Shown here piece after piece: positions 28,542 to 37,100 of a stretch of DNA of 64,000 bases (positions are counted from its first letter, which is position 1; each line of letters starts with the position of its first letter). The DNA comes from Salinicoccus sp. RF5 (GTDB lineage Bacteria > Bacillota > Bacilli > Staphylococcales > Salinicoccaceae). The stretch is taken from NCBI RefSeq assembly GCF_020786625.1, contig NZ_JAJGRC010000001.1, positions 248,001-312,000 on the forward strand. The letters run 5' to 3'. The notes beneath the pieces were generated by a model. It did no database searches. It was not told the DNA's origin and was given only the letters and a program-made list of their open reading frames with translations. A program made the translations under genes and the position numbers.

Positions 28542-29021
28542 CTAATGTGTCCTGCGCCTGAAATGAAGGAATTCATGGGGATATCTGTTCTTGTCGTCTA
28601 TGATGCCTTCTTCACTGGACACAAGTTCCCATTCCGACTCATCATATTCCGGAAAGAAAGTATCCCCGCCAAAAGTTTCGTGGATCCTTGTGATGTGCAT
28701 TTCATCGACAAGGCCCATCGTCTGACCATAGACGCCGCTGCCGCCGAAGATGAATACCTCCCCTTCCAGCTCTTTGATGTCCGCCACTTCATGGATGACA
28801 TCAATACCTTCCGCATCAAAATCCCTGTTTCGCGTCAGCACGACATTGCGGCGGTTCGGCAGGGGCCGCCCGAGTGAATCGAAGGTTTTCCGCCCCATGA
28901 CGATTGTATTGCCCTGAGTCAGCTTTTTGACATGCTTAAGGTCATTCGGCAGGTGCCACGGCATCTTGTTCTTGAAGCCGATGACATTCTGTTCCGCGTG
29001 ACATACGATTAAAGATACCAT
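28542..29021 (-). CDS. folA: Dihydrofolate reductase
   Basis: NADPH-dependent reduction of dihydrofolate, regenerating the cofactor consumed by ThyA. 159 residues, with D27 as the active-site acid in PWHLPNDLKH, the NADPH-binding GRKTFDSLGRPLP segment and IFGG at 91-94. The residue aligned with S. aureus F98 is a tyrosine here (Y98, in GVYGQ). The ATG at 29021 has AGGAGGAAG just upstream; longer in-frame ORF sequence upstream lies within thyA and is not coding. It starts 10 nt after the thyA stop. Confidence 0.95.
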   Translation of the reverse strand: MVSLIVCHAEQNVIGFKNKMPWHLPNDLKHVKKLTQGNTIVMGRKTFDSLGRPLPNRRNVVLTRNRDFDAEGIDVIHEVADIKELEGEVFIFGGSGVYGQTMGLVDEMHITRIHETFGGDTFFPEYDESEWELVSSEEGIIDDKNRYPHEFLHFRRRTH

Positions 29022-29031
29022 TTTCTTCCTC

Positions 29032-29985
29032 CTATACAGCGATTGGTGCCTTGATATAAGGATGTGATTCATAGTCCACGACTTCGAAGTCCTCATAATC
29101 CAGTTCAAACATGGAGCGCTCACCATGTATCCTTATTCCAGGGGCTTCGAAGCCATCCCGCTCGAGCTGCGTTTCAACCGCATCGAAATGGTTGGTGTAG
29201 ATGTGTGCATCCCCGAGCGTATGGACGAATTCATGTGGACGGAGGCCGCACTCCCTGGCAACAAGATGCAGAAGAAGTGCATAACTTGCGATGTTGAAAG
29301 GCACACCCAGGAATACATCCCCACTCCTCTGGTAGAGCTGGAGGCTCAGCCTGCCGTCATTTACATAGAACTGGAAGAAGGCATGGCATGGCGGCAGGGC
29401 CATCGTGCCGATTTCAGCCGGGTTCCAGGCGGTGACGATATGGCGGCGGGAATCCGGGTTATGGCGGATGTTCTCCACCACATCCTTGAGCTGGTCCGTA
29501 AAACTGCCGTCGGGACCTTCCCATGCACGCCACTGGCGGCCATATACATTGCCCAGGTTTCCATACTTTTCGGCAAATTCATCATCCTCAAGGACCCTTT
29601 TCTTGAAGGCATCCATCTCCTTCTGATAGATCGCCTTGAATCCTTCATCCTTCTGGGCACGATTTCCGAAGTCGGTCATATCCGGTCCTTTGTACTCCTC
29701 AGACTCGACCCAGTTCTTGAAGGCCCATTCGTTCCAGATGTTGTTGTTGTACTGGAGCAGGAAACGTATGTTCGTATCCCCGCGTATGAACCATATAAGT
29801 TCGGTCGCAAGCATCTTGAACAGCACCTTCTTCGTGGTGAGCAGTGGAAATCCGTCCTCCATGTTGAACCTCATCTGGTGGCCGAAGATGGAATGTGTAC
29901 CCGTGCCGGTACGGTCACCCTTGTACTTTCCCTCTTCCATGATCTTTTTCAGGAGATCATGGTATGTCTGATCGAAACGATTCAT
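29032..29985 (-). CDS. thyA: Thymidylate synthase ThyA
   Basis: Methylates dUMP to dTMP using methylenetetrahydrofolate, producing the dihydrofolate that FolA recycles. The 317-residue enzyme has the catalytic cysteine C200 in [10 protein letters not shown] and the [17 protein letters not shown] folate/dUMP site. Two adjacent ATGs are available (29988, 29985); GGAGG at 29991-29995 is spaced better for the second. It is the first gene of a minus-strand run reaching deoD, with its promoter in the AT-rich gap shared with a small plus-strand ORF. Confidence 0.95.
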   Translation of the reverse strand: MNRFDQTYHDLLKKIMEEGKYKGDRTGTGTHSIFGHQMRFNMEDGFPLLTTKKVLFKMLATELIWFIRGDTNIRFLLQYNNNIWNEWAFKNWVESEEYKGPDMTDFGNRAQKDEGFKAIYQKEMDAFKKRVLEDDEFAEKYGNLGNVYGRQWRAWEGPDGSFTDQLKDVVENIRHNPDSRRHIVTAWNPAEIGTMALPPCHAFFQFYVNDGRLSLQLYQRSGDVFLGVPFNIASYALLLHLVARECGLRPHEFVHTLGDAHIYTNHFDAVETQLERDGFEAPGIRIHGERSMFELDYEDFEVVDYESHPYIKAPIAV

Positions 29986-30070
29986 CATATCCTCCCCTTT
30001 TCTTTTTACGCTTATTTATATATAATAATACATGAATTCGAATAAATAAATTTCTTTTGGAGTGTGGCTT

Positions 30071-30142
30071 ATGGAAATTATGATGACAATCGGTCTGACG
30101 CTGCTCGCTTTATATATGATCTCGATGAGCATCTACGACTAG
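30071..30142 (+). CDS. Possible 23-residue hydrophobic peptide
   Basis: ATG to TAG encodes a 23-residue peptide with a continuous hydrophobic core (TIGLTLLALYMI) and a polar end (SIYD), able to form a single membrane helix. A Shine-Dalgarno-like GGAG (30059-30062) stands 8 nt before the ATG, a TATAAT lies at 30021-30026, and a terminator with a longer T run on the plus strand follows 17 nt after the stop. It is the only plus-strand unit in a long minus-strand region, between divergent thyA and convergent brxA. I recognise no homologue. A chance ORF is possible. Confidence 0.42.
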   Translation: MEIMMTIGLTLLALYMISMSIYD

Positions 30143-30159
30143 GGCGCATAATGTCAATA

Positions 30160-30193
30160 AAAACAGGAAAGGCTGAGCCTTTCCTGTTTTTTT
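30160..30193. terminator. Terminator between the small plus-strand ORF and brxA
   Basis: AAAACAGGAAAGGCT / AGCCTTTCCTGTTTT hairpin with a very short loop. The T run is seven bases on the plus strand and five on the minus strand, so it can end brxA transcription (stop at 30192) and also a plus-strand transcript. Confidence 0.85.
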
Positions 30194-30629
30194 ATGAGCA
30201 ATGGTCGTCGAAAGCCTCTTTGATATCCATCATGATATCGTTGACGTCCCTGCCCTCGATATGTTCACGCGGCATGAAATGCACCAGCTCCCTGCCTTTG
30301 AACAATGCCATGGAAGGGCTGGAAGGTGCCTGTCCGACATACTCGCGCATACGTTCAGTCGCTTCCTTGTCCTGGCCTGCAAAGACGGTCGCCTTCCTGT
30401 CCGGTCGAATCGGGTTCTGTTCAGCGACGGTTACAGCGGCAGGTCTTGCGAGTCCTGCCGCACATCCGCAGACACTGTTGATGACGACAAACGCGGTTTC
30501 TTCAGGTGCCAGGCTGTCCATGAACTGATCGACTCCTTCAGGAGTCGTCAAATCCTCAAACGACCTTCCGGTCAACTCTTCACGCATCGGCTGGGCAATT
30601 TCCTTCATGTATGCTTCATATGGATTCAT
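30192..30629 (-). CDS. brxA: Bacilliredoxin BrxA
   Basis: A 145-residue thioredoxin-fold protein that removes bacillithiol from mixed disulfides on proteins. The CGC active site is C54-G-C56 in NSVCGCAAG, typical of the YphP/YqiW family. Position beside thyA/folA and cvfC corresponds to the S. aureus BrxA gene rather than BrxB. The ATG at 30629 follows AAAGGGAG; upstream in-frame sequence belongs to cvfC. The bacillithiol synthase gene bshA is in the same window (52295-53440). Confidence 0.9.
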   Translation of the reverse strand: MNPYEAYMKEIAQPMREELTGRSFEDLTTPEGVDQFMDSLAPEETAFVVINSVCGCAAGLARPAAVTVAEQNPIRPDRKATVFAGQDKEATERMREYVGQAPSSPSMALFKGRELVHFMPREHIEGRDVNDIMMDIKEAFDDHCS

Positions 30630-30630
30630 A

Positions 30631-31739
30631 CTACCGCTCCCTTTCTTGAATTTGTTTCCAGACACTGCCTAAGGCTGCTTCCCCCTGTTCGATTCTGGCG
30701 ATGGCCATTTCGATCTGGAGGCGTACATCATACTGGGGTTCATCAGTATGCGCCTTGAGGTGCGGCAGGCTTTCTTCGTTCCCCACCTCATAGATGAACA
30801 TCGCTGCACGCCACCTTACGATGGGGCTCCTGTCATCAAGAAGAGGATAGATGTCCTCCAACCCTTCTACATAGCCTAGATCGCTGTAGGCGTCCCCCGC
30901 AGTCCTTCTGACGGGTACTGAACGGTCCTCGAGTGCACGCTTCAGATATGGCAGTGTCGTCTTTTCTTCAATCATGGCAAGCAGGCTCACAGCTTCCCGC
31001 CGCACCTGCATCTTTTCATCTTCAAGCGCAATTGAAAGCACTTCGTAATCCGCTTCCGTCGGCGTCTCCATATGATTGAGGAGCCATAGGCGGTCCTTCC
31101 AGTCCTCTTTTGAACGGAAGTCGTCGACGGATACTTTGAAGTACCGCTTCGGTTCCGGAGTGCTCTTCGTCTGCGCCTCCAGGACGAGCTCGGCCAGCCT
31201 CTTTTCATCATAGAGTGCATCCAGCTCCTCCGAGAGTTCCCCGAATATCTCTTCAGGTTCACCATAGCGCGTACTATAGTCCTCCCATTTCCTGAGGAGG
31301 ATGATGTTATCTTCCGGCAATGTCGCTTCCTCCACCGCCTTCAGGAAATGGTCAGGCAGCTGTTTCCGGTGCTCTTCCCCGTCATTCAGCTTGATCTGAT
31401 ACGGTATATTCTTGAATGTCAGGACCTGTGTGGAGACGGCCCCGAAATCACTCTCTAATTTTGGTTTTTTTTTACATCCTGTTCTCCGGATGTGAACGTC
31501 TGTTCAATTTCCGGGATAAGAGTCTCCCAATCTGCTTTCGGGGACTTGTCCACAGAGATGAAATCGAGTGCGTGGAAGACACTCGTCACATCATCGAGTT
31601 CAAGGATCCTGTTGATGAAGGCAGGCGCTTCATCCGTCACCTGTCGGTATGTGGATGATTTCATTTCCGCTTTCTCTTCACTTACTGTAATCTTCATTGT
31701 GTTCGGACTTGGTGTCGGTTCAATCTTTACTATTTCCAT
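30631..31739 (-). pseudogene. cvfC: cvfC (conserved virulence factor C, YpgR-like) interrupted at an A9 run
   Basis: The 5' part (31739 to 31455, 94 residues) encodes a NifU N-terminal-like domain beginning MEIVKIEPTPSPNTMKI. The 3' part, open from about 31465 to 30631, encodes HEAT-like repeats ending [12 protein letters not shown]. Together they match full-length CvfC. The switch lies at nine consecutive A residues on the coding strand (31473-31465): as written the frame runs into TAG 14 nt later, while one extra A would give about 369 uninterrupted residues, close to the 374 or so of S. aureus CvfC. No mutation elsewhere disrupts the gene. Sequencing error, recent pseudogene and transcriptional or -1 ribosomal slippage are all possible. 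It starts 10 nt after the zinc-finger gene and abuts brxA. Confidence 0.82.
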
Positions 31740-31749
31740 TATAATCCTC

Positions 31750-31923
31750 CTATTGCAACTTATTCCCGTGTGACCGTATGGCGATGCCTACAGAACACTC
31801 GTGGATGCAGAAATTATGTGCAGCCGTCCGGGTGCCTTCGGAACGGTTCAGTTCCTTAAGAAGACAGCCTTGGCAATACTTTTCTTCAAGGGCGTTGATC
31901 TTATCCAATACTTCGAGATTCAC
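31750..31923 (-). CDS. Small zinc-finger domain protein (DUF2602, YpeQ-like)
   Basis: A 57-residue protein with four cysteines in the pattern YCQGC (17, 20) and FCIHEC (39, 43), plus nearby histidines, as expected for a structural zinc site. I recognise the short zinc-finger family found beside the RNase HI-like gene in bacilli and staphylococci. The start is GTG with a full-strength AAGGAGG 7 nt upstream, and the stop is 10 nt before cvfC. A terminator separates it from the upstream RNase HI-like gene. Molecular role unknown. Short length and GTG start make it easy to miss. Confidence 0.8.
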   Translation of the reverse strand: MNLEVLDKINALEEKYCQGCLLKELNRSEGTRTAAHNFCIHECSVGIAIRSHGNKLQ

Positions 31924-31964
31924 TTTTCAACCTCCTTTTTCAATTATACCGAAATGTCCTGTAT

Positions 31965-31996
31965 AAAAAAAGGCTGATCTCCTGGATCAGCCTTTT
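31965..31996 (-). terminator. Terminator at the end of the RNase HI-like gene
   Basis: AAAAGGCTGATC / GATCAGCCTTTT stem with a 5-nt loop, overlapping the gene's stop codon and followed by further T residues on the minus strand. Confidence 0.85.
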
Positions 31997-32382
31997 CTGT
32001 TCCTGTACAAAGTTCCCTTCGCCAGTTCGTCTGCCCGCCGGTTACTGCCCCTCGGCGTCCAGCTGATGATGAACAAGTCGAATTTATCAAGGTGCTGTGA
32101 AATCTGATCGAAGTATTTTTTGAATACTGGATTTTTTACATGATTCCTGTCGAAACTGTCTGCGATCACTTTTGAATCCGTATGGACGATCAGCGAATTG
32201 AAGGAATGCTCCAGTGCCTTATCCACTGCAAACGCCAATGCAGACCATTCCGCTTCGTGGTTGTCCATCTCTCCAAGGAAGGTGGTGAACTCGAGGATGC
32301 TCCCTTCATCCTTGAAGACAACCGCGCCGGCGGCCATATCAGGATTCTTCGATGCTGCCGCATCTATATATGCTCTTGCCAC
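31987..32382 (-). CDS. Ribonuclease HI-like protein (YpeP type)
   Basis: A 131-residue RNase H fold protein. All four catalytic acids can be placed: D7 in YIDAA, E in NHEAEWSA, D in HTDSKV, and D in RRADELA. It is shorter than classical RNase HI and lacks the basic handle, as in the YpeP family. The expected activity is cleavage of RNA in RNA-DNA hybrids, but not all family members have been shown to be active. It lies 11 nt after the 5'-3' exonuclease gene, a pairing that suggests shared use in primer or hybrid removal. Confidence 0.83.
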   Translation of the reverse strand: MARAYIDAAASKNPDMAAGAVVFKDEGSILEFTTFLGEMDNHEAEWSALAFAVDKALEHSFNSLIVHTDSKVIADSFDRNHVKNPVFKKYFDQISQHLDKFDLFIISWTPRGSNRRADELAKGTLYRNRKG

Positions 32383-32393
32383 TGCCCCACCTC

Positions 32394-33266
32394 CTATAGA
32401 TCCAGGGTCTGCACATATTTGCTGCTGATCTTGAGGTCATGTGCATCCAGAATGGTCTGGATTTCAGGTTTTGAAATGTTCAGGGTGCTGCGTGATTCGA
32501 CAAGGCCCAGGTCTATCGGTACATCGGTGATGATTCTGGCAAGCCTGTGGGAGATCTTCAGGGAGTCGATATCCGTCTCGATCTTCGTACGCACAGCAGG
32601 TGTCAGCTGTTCGAGGTTCGTAAGGAGGTTCTCCACGCTCTGGAATTCACGGATGAGCTTGAAGGCCGTCTTCTCCCCTATACCCTTGACGCCCTTGTAT
32701 CCGTCACTGGCATCCCCCATCAGCGCCTTGACGTCGATGAACTGGTCGGGTGTGATGCCGTGCTCCGCTTCAAACCGGGCCTTCGTGTACTGGTCATACA
32801 CCGTATACCCCTTCTTAGTGAGCCATAATGCATTGTCTTCATCCAGAAGCTGGAGCAGGTCACGGTCGCCGCTCACGATGACGATATCCTTATATGTCTT
32901 TGAAAGGGTGCCGATGATGTCATCCGCTTCATAGCCCTTGAGGCCGATCTGGAACACGTTCAGATCATCAAGCACTTCCTTCACATAGTCGAACTGGGGA
33001 ATGAGTTCATCGGGCGGTGCCACCCTGTCCTTCTTATAGTCTGCAAACCATTCGTTCCTGACGGTATGCGATCCCATATCCCACGTGATGATGAGCTGCT
33101 CCGGCCTCAGGGTCTCGACCAGCTTCAGGACATGGCGGACGACCCCCTGGACACCGTTGGTCGGCCTGTCATAGGCATTGTACATGAACTGCTGGCGGAA
33201 GCTTGTTGCATAGAAGTGGCGGAACAGCAATGCCATGCCGTCCACTACCAGTATATTGTTATTCAT
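32394..33266 (-). CDS. 5'-3' exonuclease / flap nuclease (PolA N-terminal-like, YpcP type)
   Basis: A 290-residue stand-alone FEN-family nuclease homologous to the N-terminal domain of DNA polymerase I. It contains the metal-binding acids in VVDGMALLFRH, the SGDRDLLQL block and a helix-hairpin-helix region ending GVKGIGEKTA. It would remove RNA primers or flaps. The ATG at 33266 is preceded by AAAGGA inside the end of the sulfurtransferase gene (8-nt overlap). Additional in-frame codons upstream are shadow sequence. The RNase HI-like gene follows. Confidence 0.9.
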   Translation of the reverse strand: MNNNILVVDGMALLFRHFYATSFRQQFMYNAYDRPTNGVQGVVRHVLKLVETLRPEQLIITWDMGSHTVRNEWFADYKKDRVAPPDELIPQFDYVKEVLDDLNVFQIGLKGYEADDIIGTLSKTYKDIVIVSGDRDLLQLLDEDNALWLTKKGYTVYDQYTKARFEAEHGITPDQFIDVKALMGDASDGYKGVKGIGEKTAFKLIREFQSVENLLTNLEQLTPAVRTKIETDIDSLKISHRLARIITDVPIDLGLVESRSTLNISKPEIQTILDAHDLKISSKYVQTLDL

Positions 33267-34122
33267 TTTGGGAAACGATCCTTTCATTGAGGGGGGAATC
33301 CCCTGTTTCGATGCTGTTGGCTTCAACCGTGATCCATTCCGAGAAACTGCCGCCATAGAGCCTTGCAAGCAGTCCCATTTCCCGGAGTACGAGGAACGGC
33401 GGCGTCGCGCTCATCCCCGAGCCGCAATAGACGATGATTTCCCTGAAGCTGCCGAGGAAGCTCCGCATATCTTCAAGTGCATCGAAATCCATCCTTCCCG
33501 AACGGAAAATGTCTCCGTAGGGAATGTTCACAGCCCCTGGTATATGCCCCATCTTCCGGTCGATGGGCTCCTCTTCACCGAGGTATCGCGCACGTGCCCG
33601 GACGTCAATCAGCAGGACATCTCTATCATTCACAGCCGCCTTGACTTCATCCATGCCTGCAAGCAGGTTTTTGTCGGCATCATCAAATGTGCCACTACGC
33701 TCCAGGTCTTCAGAAGGCAGAGTTGCGGCAGACTCCCTGAACTTTCCTGACAGGGAGCTGAGGCGCTCAATCGAATCATTCCACAAAAGGGCATCGAAGC
33801 CGTAGAGCCAAAACAGGTAGTAGAGCCGTGTATGGAAGAACTGCTTCTCGTCATCTAAGAGCAGCAGTGTCCCGCCCTCCTGCTTCAATGTCTGATGCAG
33901 GGCGGCGACCACACTCCTGCAGGGTATCGGATGCCTGCCTCGGTTCAGTCCGGGTGAATCGAACATCCACGGGCTCTGGGGGATATGGACAGCCCTTTTG
34001 AGAGGATGGGCGGCCACTTTCCTGCTTGATGCCTCCAGATCGTCCATCACATTCCTGCAGTCGACCAGTATAAGATCATCAGGCAGGTCACCTGCGTGGG
34101 TACTTCCGTCTATGATCGTCAT
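33259..34122 (-). CDS. Two-domain rhodanese-like sulfurtransferase
   Basis: A 287-residue cytoplasmic protein with two tandem rhodanese domains. The N-terminal copy (about 1-130) is degenerate. The C-terminal copy (about 150-270) has the active-site loop beginning at a cysteine near 233, CGSGMSAT, closer to mercaptopyruvate sulfurtransferases (CGSGVTA) than to thiosulfate:cyanide rhodaneses. The donor substrate is therefore uncertain. The start is an ATGA overlap with the dynamin gene and the end overlaps the exonuclease, so it is embedded in a tightly packed operon. Confidence 0.88.
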   Translation of the reverse strand: MTIIDGSTHAGDLPDDLILVDCRNVMDDLEASSRKVAAHPLKRAVHIPQSPWMFDSPGLNRGRHPIPCRSVVAALHQTLKQEGGTLLLLDDEKQFFHTRLYYLFWLYGFDALLWNDSIERLSSLSGKFRESAATLPSEDLERSGTFDDADKNLLAGMDEVKAAVNDRDVLLIDVRARARYLGEEEPIDRKMGHIPGAVNIPYGDIFRSGRMDFDALEDMRSFLGSFREIIVYCGSGMSATPPFLVLREMGLLARLYGGSFSEWITVEANSIETGDSPLNERIVSQNE

Positions 34123-37100
34123 GCTTCAATCCCCTCCAAATTTTCGATTGCCTGATCCAGTTTCCTGTCTTCGGCATATTCAGCATCGCTTATTTCCGGC
34201 AATGGCTCCTTCAGGGACTGCCGGATGCTCTCGAGTGGTTCCTGCATCTTCCGGTCCACCTCTCCAAGATAACCATCGATCATTGCACTCATATCGGCCT
34301 GCATCTTCTCCGCGTCCATGGACTGCACAAAGGCTTTTGCCAAATCGAGCTGCAGGGTGCGGAAGTCCCTCGGCTGGTTCCTTGCCTGGTGGAGCGGCTT
34401 CTGGAAATCGAACAGACGGTCCGGGTCGGCTCCCGCTTCCGGCTGCGGCCGGTCGACCTGCACCGTTTCGATGTGATGGGCGGTCTGTGCCTCCCTGAGC
34501 GACGCGTTCAATTTCCTGATGTCCTGCTCAAGCTCCCTGTCCGCCTTATGATAGATTGCATTGAAGCTGGTCGCAATCTCCAGGCTCAACTGCTGGTTGA
34601 TGCTGTTGATGATGAAGGTCCTGTTCTCTGCAATGAACTTCCTGTTCCTCATATCAGACGCGGAGACGAGTCCCTTCAGGTGATCATACAGCTTCAGCGT
34701 CAGCTGCTTTTCCACATGGGAGAGGATGATGTCGAGCTCCTGATGCAGCGTCGGCGCCGCGCTGTGTGCGGTGAACTGTTCGAGATCCGAAATCAGTTGA
34801 TTCCTGACGGCTTCGATGTGCGCCTTTTCCTCATGCTGGTTATGGTATCGCTTCATGTTGCCCGCTACGGCATGCTTCAGCTGACCCGCCGTCTCTTCGA
34901 GTGACTGGTACTGTATCATCGAGGCATTGCGGTGCGCCAGGGAAACGATCTCCTCCTTCGCATGATCGAACCGTCCGTCCCCGCCTTCAAGTGCCTGCTT
35001 CGCAGAGAGCGGGAAGACCCTGTTCTTTATATTCAGCTGACCGAGGGCGGAGCGGATGTAGTTGAGCACTTTGTCGAGATCCGCTTCCGATTTCATCAGG
35101 TCGACGGCATTGACGATGAATATGACCGGGAAGTTGTCCCCCTTGATGGACTTGATGTACTGGAGGAACTGTTCATCGGAACGGCTGAAGACATGGTTGT
35201 AGTAGGATACGTAGATGATCATGTCACTCGCTGAGATGATGTTGTGCGTCTCTTTCGTATGCCGTTCATTGATCGAGTTGATTCCAGGGGAATCGATGAT
35301 TGAAAAGTTGTTCGTGAATTCATTGTCGAGGGAGAGGAAGGCCTTATGGATGAAGATCGCCTCTTCATCCGCACTGATCTTTGCGATCAGTTCATCGGTC
35401 GGCATCACAACATCGGTGCCGAGGTGCTCCCGGTGGCGGGCATAGTGGGTTTCGATGCCGTTCAGGAACGGGATATAGGCCTCTTTGACCGCCTTTTTAT
35501 TCTTTCTGATCCACGGCAGGAAGTCGTCGACCGATTCGCCCTCCCTGTTCGTGATGACAGCAAGCGACTGGACGAGGTCTTCTTCAGTCTTATAGAGGGC
35601 ATGGCTCTCGCCGCCACCCGCAATTTCCGTAATCGTCGCCGTCGTCGGGTTCGGGCTCGTCGTCAGGCGGGCCTCCCCCATCAGGGCGTTGATGAAGGTC
35701 GTCTTGCCGGCACTGAATCCACCAAAGACGCTGATGTTGACCTGACCGTTCCTGATGCGCTCGAGCTTGTCTTCGATGATCGTTCGGAAATCTTCATACC
35801 TTGGATGGCCCTCGAGCATCCCGGCCAATCTGGTGAAGTATGGCGTGTCCATCTCTTCCACTTCCGCCGGTCCATCGCTGTCGCTGGAGTATACCCTCTC
35901 GGGCTCCGCTTCGCCGAAGTCGTGGCTGATCGGCTCCGTCAGCTTGAGCCGTTCCATCTCATCATCCAGATGGATGTAGAAATGCCTGTAGTTATCGGTC
36001 TCTAGCGATTCCTTCAGGGCAAGTACATCTCCGAGGGATGTGTACAGCCGGATCTCTTCCGTCAGGTGGTCGTCGCTGTCCTTCTGATCCCACGCCCCTG
36101 CTTCAAGCCTCTCCAGGTGTTCCATCGCTTTTGATGAGATGTCGGATTCGATCCCACGCTTCAGCTTGTCCAAGTAGTTCATGATGTAGTTTGATGAGAG
36201 GGAGGTGATCTCCTCCTCGATCAGGACATCCGGATTCCATTCATACTTGAAGGGGGCCCCCTCAAGACCTAGGGAATCGAACATGCCGTTGACCGGAGCG
36301 TTGATCTCGGTCTGAAGCACAGGTACAATCTCCTGCCCGATCTTCTCCTTGTGCTCTTCATAGAGCATCTTCGCCTTTTTCCTCTTGCCGAACAGGCCGC
36401 CCGGCTGTATTTCACCGGCAAGGACCTTCAGGAAATCGGTGATGGCCGACTTCACCTGATGTGGATATATGTAGCTGTTTGCCGTGATATCCTTGAGTGC
36501 CTTCTGGACATGTGTGCGCAGCGCCTCCGGGTCCTCATGAAGGCGGGCGATGCCGCTCTTCTCCACTTCCTTCCCAAGATAGGCAAGGTGCGATTCCACC
36601 GCTTCACGCGTCGGCTCCCCGGCTATGTCGAGCTGCCCGCAGAGGTCCGCTTCTGCATCCTCGAGGTACTGGAGCTGCCTGTCCTCGATGTTACTGATGA
36701 TCCGTTCGTGGTATGCCGCTTCATAGGCGGCCCGCGCCGCCTCGATTTCCGATATGTGCTTCGTCACCTGGTTGATTTCGTTATATGGCGAGTCATAGAT
36801 CGAAGTCGTGAATACATGTTCAGGCACGATGCTCCACTGGTCCAGTGTCCGCCTGATGCGGGAGAGGAAGGTGTCCATGGAGAGCTCCCGGTCATCGTGC
36901 TTGTCGATCTGGTTGATGATGAGTGAAAACGGGATATCGAGGTCGGCGATCTCCTTGAGCAGCTTCATGTTGTGCTCGCTCTCCACATGGTTGTATTCGA
37001 CTGTGAAGAAGATGTAGTCGCTGTTGAGGAGGAAGCGGTTGGTGCTCTCCCCGTGGCTGCTCGTGTTGGAATCCACACCAGGGGTGTCCTGGAAGACGGT

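Noticed and set aside
30064-30528. Longer plus-strand ORF (154 codons) starting near the small peptide
   Set aside because: It runs through the terminator at 30160-30193 and antisense across most of brxA, and uses a GTG without proper spacing. The 23-codon frame is the better candidate.
30631-31335. HEAT-repeat ORF taken as a separate gene starting at the ATG at 31335
   Set aside because: The reading frame is open and homologous to CvfC well upstream of that ATG, up to the A9 run, and no ribosome site precedes it; it is the 3' part of cvfC.
31943-31948. TATAAT on the minus strand before the zinc-finger gene as its promoter
   Set aside because: The implied start would fall within the Shine-Dalgarno sequence, and no -35 is present. 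Probably AT-rich chance.
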